64,000 bases of DNA from Paraburkholderia acidisoli (GTDB lineage Bacteria; Pseudomonadota; Gammaproteobacteria; Burkholderiales; Burkholderiaceae). How positions within the stretch are numbered: position 1 is the first letter of the stretch; every line of letters begins with the position of its first letter. The notes below the pieces were generated by a model that worked only from the letters and a program-made list of their open reading frames with translations, was not told the origin of the DNA and did not search any database. This document shows, piece after piece, positions 58,847 to 64,000 of this stretch. The stretch spans positions 806,001 to 870,000 of the forward strand of contig NZ_CP046913.1 in the NCBI RefSeq assembly GCF_009789675.1, given 5' to 3'. Position numbers and translations under genes: made by a program.

Positions 58847-58865
58847 CAATGGACCTCTTGCGGGC

Positions 58866-59588
58866 TTACTTGCCTTGCGGTCGCAGGTACGCGAGCCAGC
58901 GGCGCTCGGCCTGGCGGAACAGCCACACGAGCGTGAACGAAATGATCAGATACAGCACGGCGGCGATGCCGAACGCGCCGAACGACTGGTACGTGGCCGA
59001 ATTCACGTCGCGCGCGATCTTCAGGATGTCGGGCACGGTGGCCGTGAACGCCACGGTTGTCGCGTGCAGCATCAGGATGACTTCGTTGCTGTAGTAGGGC
59101 AGCGCGCGGCGCAGGGCCGAAGGCAGGATCACGCGCCGGTACAGCGTGAACGGCGACATCCCGTAGGCGCGCGCCGCTTCGATCTCGCCGTAGGGCGTGG
59201 CCTTGATGGCGCCCGCGAAGATCTCGGTCGTGTATGCGCAGGTGTTGAGCGTGAACGCGAGCAGCGTGCAGTTCATGCCGCTGCGAAAGAACAGGCTCGT
59301 GACTTCGTGATTGCGGATGATGTCGAGGCTATAGAGGCCCGTGTAGCAGAGCAGCAGCTGCACGTAGAGCGGCGTGCCGCGGAAGATGTACGTGTAGAGC
59401 CACACGAGCCCGGCGAGCCACTTCTTCTTCGAGACGCGCGCGACCGCGAGCGGCACCGAAAGGCAGAAGCCGAGCCCGATCGACACCACGAGCAGCCACA
59501 GCGTGATGGCGACGCCCGTGAAGTGGTAGCCGTCGGTGTAGAGGTAGTTACGCCAGTACTGCTGGATCAGATTGACAAGGTCTTGCAT
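58866..59588 (-). CDS. hisM: Basic amino acid ABC transporter permease (HisM type)
   Basis: This 240-residue inner-membrane permease has five predicted helices. The EAA loop is [23 protein letters not shown], and the blocks [33 protein letters not shown] and [14 protein letters not shown] match HisM of enterobacteria closely. It pairs with HisQ. It lies 21 bases after hisQ. Confidence 0.96.
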   Translation of the reverse strand: MQDLVNLIQQYWRNYLYTDGYHFTGVAITLWLLVVSIGLGFCLSVPLAVARVSKKKWLAGLVWLYTYIFRGTPLYVQLLLCYTGLYSLDIIRNHEVTSLFFRSGMNCTLLAFTLNTCAYTTEIFAGAIKATPYGEIEAARAYGMSPFTLYRRVILPSALRRALPYYSNEVILMLHATTVAFTATVPDILKIARDVNSATYQSFGAFGIAAVLYLIISFTLVWLFRQAERRWLAYLRPQGK

Positions 59589-59609
59589 GGTCTTGGCCTC
59601 GCGCGATTC

Positions 59610-60299
59610 TTATAGATCCGCCTTGCGCACACCGGTGGAGTAGCGCTTGTCGAGATACATCAGCACGAAGTTCGAGACCGTGGTGATGACGAGATAGATC
59701 GCGCCGGCGAGCAGCGTGAAGAAGAAGAACCGCAGCGTGCCCTTGCCGGCGTCCTGGCTGGCCTTCACGACGTCGGCGAGACCGATGATCGAGACGAGCG
59801 CCGTGGACTTCACGAGCACCTGCCAGTTGTTGCCGATGCCGGGCAGCGCGAAACGCATCATCTGCGGAAACATGATGCGCGTGAACACCTGCCAGTTGGT
59901 CATGCCATAGGCGTGGCCCGCTTCGAGCTGGCCGCGCGGCACCGCGAGAAACGCGCCGCGGAAGGTCTCGGTGAAATACGCGCCGTAGATGAAGCCGAGC
60001 ACGACCACGCCCGCGAGGAACGGGTCGATGTCGATCTGATCCCAGCCGAGCATGTCGGTGAGATCGTTCAGCCAGATCTGGATGCTGTAGAACAGCAGCA
60101 GCATCAGCACGAGATCCGGCACGCCGCGGATCAGCGTGGTGTAGAGCGTGCCCGCGCCGTGCGCCGCGCGGTTTTTGGAGAGCTTGGCCGCCGCGCCGAT
60201 CAGCCCGAGCACGAACGAGAGCACGAGCGACAGCACCGCGAGCTTGACGGTCTGCCAGGTGCCGGCGAGGATCAGCGGGCCGTAGCCTTGAAGAAACAT
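59610..60299 (-). CDS. hisQ: Basic amino acid ABC transporter permease (HisQ type)
   Basis: This 229-residue permease begins MFLQGYGPLILAGTWQTVKLAV and ends SNFVLMYLDKRYSTGVRKADL, like HisQ. TTLIRGVPDLVLMLLLFYSIQI, QIDIDPFLAGVVVLGFIYGAYFTETFRGAF (in part) and the EAA loop GQLEAGHAYGMTNWQVFTRIMFP are conserved. The start at 60299 gives the family length. It is separated from hisJ by 285 bases carrying a GC hairpin. Confidence 0.96.
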   Translation of the reverse strand: MFLQGYGPLILAGTWQTVKLAVLSLVLSFVLGLIGAAAKLSKNRAAHGAGTLYTTLIRGVPDLVLMLLLFYSIQIWLNDLTDMLGWDQIDIDPFLAGVVVLGFIYGAYFTETFRGAFLAVPRGQLEAGHAYGMTNWQVFTRIMFPQMMRFALPGIGNNWQVLVKSTALVSIIGLADVVKASQDAGKGTLRFFFFTLLAGAIYLVITTVSNFVLMYLDKRYSTGVRKADL

Positions 60300-60584
60300 G
60301 GGCGAGTCCTTGACGGGGCGCCTGCGCGCTCCGCGAAAAGGGTGCGGCGCAAAACTGCCGCGGTTCAAATCCGTTCCTGCGCGCGCGATTCGCGAAAACC
60401 CGCGCGCGGTCGTGACATCGAAGGGTGAGATCGATGCTTGCTGCGATTTCACTGCGAGACGGTAGCTGCGAAAACCGTGCAGCGGGCGCTCTCGCGCGCC
60501 TGTGACTCTATACGAAGGCCCGGGCGGGTCCATCGGGGCTCGCCCCGGGGGCCGCGGCGCTTGCCGCTCGTCCCATTGGCCTTC
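60300..60584 (-). other. 285-base hisJ-hisQ gap with a hairpin
   Basis: CGGGGC-TC-GCCCCG (around 60534-60547) can fold, with GC-rich flanks and no T-run. Such intercistronic hairpins often lower permease expression relative to the binding protein. No gene is seen. Confidence 0.4.
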
Positions 60585-61361
60585 TCATTTGCGCTTGTCG
60601 ATGTCGAAGTCGAAGTACTGCTTCGCGATGCGCTCGAAGGTGCCGTCCGCGTGGATCGAGGCGAGCGCGGCATTGAACTTCGCCTTGAGGTCGGCGTCCT
60701 GCTTGCGCAGGCCGATCGCGGTGCCTTCGCCGATCGTTGCGGGATCCTCGACTTCCGGGCCCGCCCAGGCGAAGCCCTTGCCGCGCGGCGTCTTGAGGAA
60801 GCCGTAGTCGGCCTGGACCTCGTCTTGCAGCGTGGCGTCGAGCCGGCCCGAGATCAGGTCCTGATACACCTGATCCTGGTTCTGGTACGAGATCACGTTC
60901 ACGCCCTGCGGCGCCCAGTGCGCCTGCGCGTAGGCTTCCTGCGTTGAACCCTGCTCGACGCCCACCTGCTTGCCCTTGAGCGAAGCGGGCGTGGGCCGCA
61001 GCGGCGAACCGGCGCGCGCGAGCATGCGCGCGGGCGCGTCGAACATTTTGTCGGAGTAATCGATCTGCTGGCGGCGCGCCGGCGTGATCGTCAGCGACGA
61101 GACGATCGCGTCGAACTTGCGCGCCTTCAAGGCACCGATGATGCCGTCGAGATCGCTTTCGACCCACACGCACTGCACGTTCATGCGTGCGCAGAGCGCT
61201 TTCGTGAGGTCGACGTCGAAGCCGACGATGCGGCCGTCGCGCGCTTTCGACTCGAACGGCGGATAGCTCGCGTCCACGCCGATGCGCACGGTCTTCCAGT
61301 CTTTCGCGGCGGCGCCGCCCGCGATCAGGGCGAGTGCCACGCACACTGCAAACTTCTTCAT
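60585..61361 (-). CDS. hisJ: Periplasmic basic amino acid-binding protein (HisJ/ArgT type)
   Basis: This 258-residue solute-binding protein has a signal peptide MKKFAVCVALALIAGGAAAK. The mature domain starts DWKTVRIGVDASYPPFESK and contains GFDVDLTKALCARM, the conserved CVWVESDLDGIIGALKARKFDAI (in part), PLRPTPASLKGKQVGVEQGSTQ and DEVQADYGFL. Two cysteines (ALCARMNVQC) form the usual disulfide of ArgT/HisJ. It delivers lysine, arginine, ornithine or histidine to HisQMP; the exact preference cannot be called. AGGAGAAAG precedes the ATG. Confidence 0.94.
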   Translation of the reverse strand: MKKFAVCVALALIAGGAAAKDWKTVRIGVDASYPPFESKARDGRIVGFDVDLTKALCARMNVQCVWVESDLDGIIGALKARKFDAIVSSLTITPARRQQIDYSDKMFDAPARMLARAGSPLRPTPASLKGKQVGVEQGSTQEAYAQAHWAPQGVNVISYQNQDQVYQDLISGRLDATLQDEVQADYGFLKTPRGKGFAWAGPEVEDPATIGEGTAIGLRKQDADLKAKFNAALASIHADGTFERIAKQYFDFDIDKRK

Positions 61362-61853
61362 CTTTCTCCTGTCGGCGCGCGGCGCTTGGGGTAGCGCGGC
61401 CGGCGCTCCTGCGGTCCGGTTCGTGGCCGGTGGCCGCCATTCTAGGCGATCAAAAATGCGGGTCGTAAGACGCGAGGCGCCTCGTGCCGTGCGGTGCCGG
61501 CGCGGGTGTCGCGCGGCCGCGTCGGCGGCGGTACTGCGCCGGCCACGTACGCTGGCCGAAAAGCGCGGTATTTTACCCGAAGCGCGGGGGGGCGCCAGTC
61601 TGTCGGAAATCGGCTGTTGCGCGGGCGCTCAATGGAGACGCGGTGGCAATGGGATCGCAACGGGATCGCCACGTTAGCCACGTCGTGGCGACGTGAGGGC
61701 CGCGCCGTCGTGGTGCGGCCCGCCAGCCCATTGGTGCCGCTGGTGAAACGCTGCGGTGCGGGGCCGCCAGGTTGTGCGCGCGGCCCGTCGCCCTTACCTT
61801 CGGACATCGACAAAAATCTCCGGAATCACCGCCGGAACCCACAGGAGAATCGC
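61362..61853. other. 492-base divergent region (hisJ / pirin)
   Basis: This region contains TAAAAT on the minus strand near 61570-61575 (possible hisJ -10), an inverted repeat CGCCACG - 10 bases - CGTGGCG (61667-61690), and a short GGGATCGC(A/C)A repeat. No gene is convincing. Confidence 0.5.
61667..61690. promoter_or_regulatory. Inverted repeat in the hisJ-pirin region
   Basis: CGCCACG (61667-61673) and CGTGGCG (61684-61690) are perfect 7-bp arms. It could be a regulator site for either divergent gene. Confidence 0.4.
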
Positions 61854-62552
61854 ATGTTCGCCATCCGACGCGCCGACGAACGCGGCCACGCCAACCACGG
61901 CTGGCTCGACAGCTTCCACAGCTTTTCGTTTGCCGATTACTACGACGAAGCGCACGTGCATTACGGCGCGCTGCGCGTGCTCAACGACGACCGTATCGCG
62001 GGCGGCGGCGGCTTTGGCGCGCACGGCCACCGCGACATGGAAATCGTCACCTACGTGCTCGCGGGCGGCCTCGCGCACCGCGACAGCATGGGCAACGGCT
62101 CGACCATCCGTCCTGGCGACGTGCAGCGCATGAGCGCCGGCACGGGCGTGATGCACAGCGAATTCAACGCCTCGAAGGAAGAGGAGGCGCATTTGCTGCA
62201 GATCTGGCTGCTGCCGCGCGCGCGGGGCGGGGCGCCCGGCTACGAGGAAAAGCGTTTCGCCGATGCCGACAAGCGCGGGCAATTGCGCCTGATCGCCTCG
62301 CCGGACGGCCGCGACGGCGCGGTGACGGTGCAGTCCGACGCCTCGATCTACGCGGCGCTCCTCGACGGCGAGGAACGCGTGGATTACGCCGTGCCGCCGG
62401 GCCGCCGCGTGTATCTGCACGTGGCGCGCGGCGCGCTGGAGATGAACGGCCAGCGCCTCGAAGCCGGCGACGCCGCGATGCTCGAAGCCGAGCCGGCCGT
62501 GACGCTCGCGCACGGCGCGGCCGCAGAGGTGCTGCTGTTCGATCTCGCCTGA
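61854..62552 (+). CDS. Pirin-family bicupin (YhhW-like)
   Basis: This 232-residue protein begins MFAIRRADERGHANHGWLDSFHSFSF, the pirin start. The N-terminal cupin has metal ligands in FGAHGHRDMEIVTYVLAG (His-x-His and Glu) and the distal histidine in GTGVMHSEFNAS. The C-terminal cupin is degenerate. Relatives such as YhhW have quercetinase activity, and others regulate metabolism; the role here is uncertain. AGGAGAA precedes the ATG. It is divergent from hisJ and ends at a strong terminator. Confidence 0.94.
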   Translation: MFAIRRADERGHANHGWLDSFHSFSFADYYDEAHVHYGALRVLNDDRIAGGGGFGAHGHRDMEIVTYVLAGGLAHRDSMGNGSTIRPGDVQRMSAGTGVMHSEFNASKEEEAHLLQIWLLPRARGGAPGYEEKRFADADKRGQLRLIASPDGRDGAVTVQSDASIYAALLDGEERVDYAVPPGRRVYLHVARGALEMNGQRLEAGDAAMLEAEPAVTLAHGAAAEVLLFDLA

Positions 62553-62619
62553 GCACGGTCCGCCGCTCGCCGCCCGCCGCTCGCCCGCGTAGCGGCCAGG
62601 CGGCAAGCGGTAAACGACG

Positions 62620-62654
62620 AAAACGCCGCGGAGCCTGACGCTCCGCGGCGTTTT
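62620..62654. terminator. Bidirectional terminator after pirin
   Basis: AAAACGCCGCGGAGC (62620-62634) pairs with GCTCCGCGGCGTTTT (62640-62654). It serves pirin (+) and the Spy/CpxP-like gene (-). Confidence 0.93.
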
Positions 62655-62738
62655 TCGCCAGGATCGGCCTCCAGGAGGCCGGATCGGCGCGATTTTGCTG
62701 CCTGGACTACGTGACAGCGGCGACTGCCATTACCGCGA

Positions 62739-63314
62739 TTACTGCGCGGCCGGTGCCGAAGCGGCGCCCGGCTTGGCGCCCTTGCGGTGCTGTTCCCAGC
62801 GCTGACGCATCTTCTCGTGACGCTGTTCCATCTTCGCGAAATGCTCCTTGAGCGCCGTGCTGACGGTCGTCTTCTGCTGGTCGTTCAGGCCGTTGTAGAA
62901 GTCGAGCCATGCCTGCTCGGTCTGCTCGCGCAGCTGGTGATTCTGCTGCTCGGCTTGCTCGCGCGCCGCGTGCATCGCGTTCAGGTCGAGAATCGGCTGG
63001 TTCTTCATTGCGTCGAACTGCTGCTTCATCTGCTCGTGGCTCTTGTGCATGGCTTCGCCGTTCTGCTTCATCGTGTCGAGCGCGGCTTGCCACTGCTTTT
63101 CCTGCGCGGCGTTCAGGTTCAGCTTGTCGTGCAGCTTTTTGGCGCCGAACATGAAGCCCGGGCCGCCGGGACCGCCGTGGGGGCCGCCGTGCATCATGCC
63201 CGGGCCGCCCGGGGGCGGCGGGGGCATTTGCGCGTCGGCGGTGGTGGCGACGCCCACGGTGAGGGCGAGCGAGGCCGCTGCAATGGCGAGAAGGCGCGAA
63301 GTCGTCTTGTACAT
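62739..63314 (-). CDS. Spy/CpxP-family periplasmic protein
   Basis: This 191-residue exported protein has a signal peptide (MYKTTSRLLAIAAASLALTVGVATTADAQ in parts, cleavage near ADA-Q). A Pro/Gly/Met/His-rich segment follows (PPPPPGGPGMMHGGPHGGPGG in part, residues 30-55), which could bind metal. The helical Spy/CpxP/LTXXQ region includes LNLNAAQEKQWQAALDTMK and ILDLNAMHAAREQA. Relatives are ATP-independent periplasmic chaperones or inhibitors of the Cpx sensor kinase. It is divergent from an OmpR-family regulator, and a GTAAT-N5-GTAAT box (minus) faces this gene. The function is inferred from family and context. Confidence 0.88.
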   Translation of the reverse strand: MYKTTSRLLAIAAASLALTVGVATTADAQMPPPPPGGPGMMHGGPHGGPGGPGFMFGAKKLHDKLNLNAAQEKQWQAALDTMKQNGEAMHKSHEQMKQQFDAMKNQPILDLNAMHAAREQAEQQNHQLREQTEQAWLDFYNGLNDQQKTTVSTALKEHFAKMEQRHEKMRQRWEQHRKGAKPGAASAPAAQ

Positions 63315-63440
63315 GGTGATGCTCCTGACAAATCCATGAGGGTTTTATCCGGTCTGTCGCGGTGCTGTGTAAGGGTTGCCGCAACCGGTGTCCCTAGCGT
63401 ATCGAGCGCCCGGCGGCCTCGTGTTACGCGGGCTCGCCGT

Positions 63441-63460
63441 GTCATTACGCGACATTACGC
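63441..63460 (-). promoter_or_regulatory. CpxR-like box toward the Spy/CpxP-like gene
   Basis: On the minus strand the sequence reads GCGTAATGTC GCGTAATGAC, i.e. GTAAT-N5-GTAAT with a 10-bp period, as in the CpxR consensus GTAAA-N5-GTAAA. It lies about 127 bases before the gene's start codon. Confidence 0.65.
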
Positions 63461-63470
63461 ACGCCTTTCG

Positions 63471-63490
63471 CAGTAACACCTCGTAACCCT
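63471..63490 (+). promoter_or_regulatory. CpxR-like box toward the response regulator
   Basis: CAGTAACACC TCGTAACCCT gives GTAAC-N5-GTAAC with a 10-bp period on the plus strand. It ends 52 bases before the regulator start and mirrors the site at 63441-63460. Confidence 0.65.
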
Positions 63491-63542
63491 GGACGCGGCG
63501 CTGTAAGCAAACGGCTAGCTCGCGCGCGTTACACTGCGTCCC

Positions 63543-64000
63543 ATGGCTACTCAAATTCTGGTCGTCGACGACGACCTCGAACTACGCGACCTTCTGCGCG
63601 ACTATCTGGCGCGCCAAGGTATGGAAGTGTCGGTGCTGCACGACGCGGGCTCGCTGGAACGGCGGCTCGAGCGCGAGCGCCCCGACCTGATCGTGCTCGA
63701 CCTGATGATGCCGGGCGTCGACGGCCTCACCGCGCTGCGCAAGCTGCGCGCGTCGGGCGACGACATCCCCGTGATCATGCTGACGGCGCGCGCCGACGAC
63801 GTCGACCGCATCGTCGGCCTCGAACTGGGCGCCGACGACTACCTCGGCAAGCCGTTCAACCCGCGCGAGCTGCTGGCGCGCGTGCAGGCGGTGCTGCGCC
63901 GCCGCCGCACGCTGCCTTCGGCGGCCGCGCCCGAGCAGCGCGAACCGTATTCGTTCGGCCGCTTCACGCTCGACTTCCAGTCGCGCACGCTCCAGCAGGA
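63543..64000 (+). CDS. OmpR/CpxR-family response regulator, 3' end cut by window edge
   Basis: This frame encodes MATQILVVDDDLELRDLLRDYL, a receiver domain with phosphoacceptor Asp in LIVLDLMMPG, the acidic pocket VDDD, conserved Thr in IMLTARAD and Lys in YLGKPFNPRELLARVQAVLRRR (in part). A linker leads into the start of the winged-helix output domain (YSFGRFTLDFQSRTL). About 152 codons are visible and the frame is open at the edge. The neighbouring Spy/CpxP-like gene and the paired boxes suggest a CpxR role. A sensor kinase gene is expected just beyond the window. Confidence 0.93.
   Translation, partial: MATQILVVDDDLELRDLLRDYLARQGMEVSVLHDAGSLERRLERERPDLIVLDLMMPGVDGLTALRKLRASGDDIPVIMLTARADDVDRIVGLELGADDYLGKPFNPRELLARVQAVLRRRRTLPSAAAPEQREPYSFGRFTLDFQSRTLQQ

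Overview
The window is GC-rich chromosomal DNA of a Burkholderiales bacterium, most like Paraburkholderia, Caballeronia or Burkholderia. The evidence is gene content and order: panD-panC-scpA-DUF3460, tamA-tamB, hemC-hemD/X-hemY divergent from ppc, nadE-glnB followed by a Burkholderia-type porin, and the hisJ-Q-M-P transporter. The DUF3460 protein is typical of Burkholderiales. No rRNA, tRNA, phage, insertion sequence or CRISPR array was recognised. Nearly all of the window reads as core chromosome.

Layout. 1-4181: cobalamin genes (cobC partial, cobD, cobU on minus; cobQ divergent). 4268-8493: PaaI-type thioesterase, orphan ParA, pantothenate genes panD and panC, scpA and DUF3460. 9025-17764: tamA-tamB, convergent with metG. 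18320-26135: OmpA-like lipoprotein, apbC, a degenerate Cu/Zn-SOD-like lipoprotein, dcd, a large basic amino acid decarboxylase, an LprI-like protein and a bestrophin. 26497-29774: argH, then an XRE regulator divergent from a methyltransferase across a shared palindrome. 29878-31083: a small accessory cassette of less GC-rich DNA with a DUF2778/Tlde1-like L,D-transpeptidase toxin, a small membrane protein and an orphan Hcp. 31181-39510: ppc with a Lys/Ala-rich tail, divergent from hemC-hemDX-hemY. 39633-43388: MFS transporter, SDR and aldehyde dehydrogenase. 43799-47912: ppa, a GGDEF-EAL protein and a GIY-YIG protein. 48205-52200: a CHASE2 / SH3-like / M48 lipoprotein operon. 52282-57473: GNAT-like protein, nadE, glnB, porin. 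58064-61361: hisJQMP. 61854-64000: pirin, a Spy/CpxP-like protein and a divergent OmpR-family regulator cut by the window edge.

How genes work together. The cob genes cover late corrin amidation, side-arm attachment and nucleotide-loop activation. TamA and TamB form an outer-membrane biogenesis complex. hemC, hemDX and hemY supply early tetrapyrrole synthesis. At the right edge, two GTAAN-N5-GTAAN boxes sit between the Spy/CpxP-like gene and the response regulator, which suggests a Cpx-like envelope-stress circuit.

The best candidates for something little described are: (1) the toxin / membrane-protein / Hcp cassette with a C8 tract just before the toxin start; (2) the CHASE2-SH3-M48 operon, whose CHASE2 protein has the canonical three C-terminal membrane helices but no output domain, behind an intergenic region rich in ATGCA/TGCAT motifs; (3) a SodC homologue that lacks three metal ligands; (4) three 17-bp tandem repeats upstream of the orphan ParA; (5) a possible small RNA downstream of the OmpA-like gene. 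All coordinates and motifs were read by eye; no database search was run.
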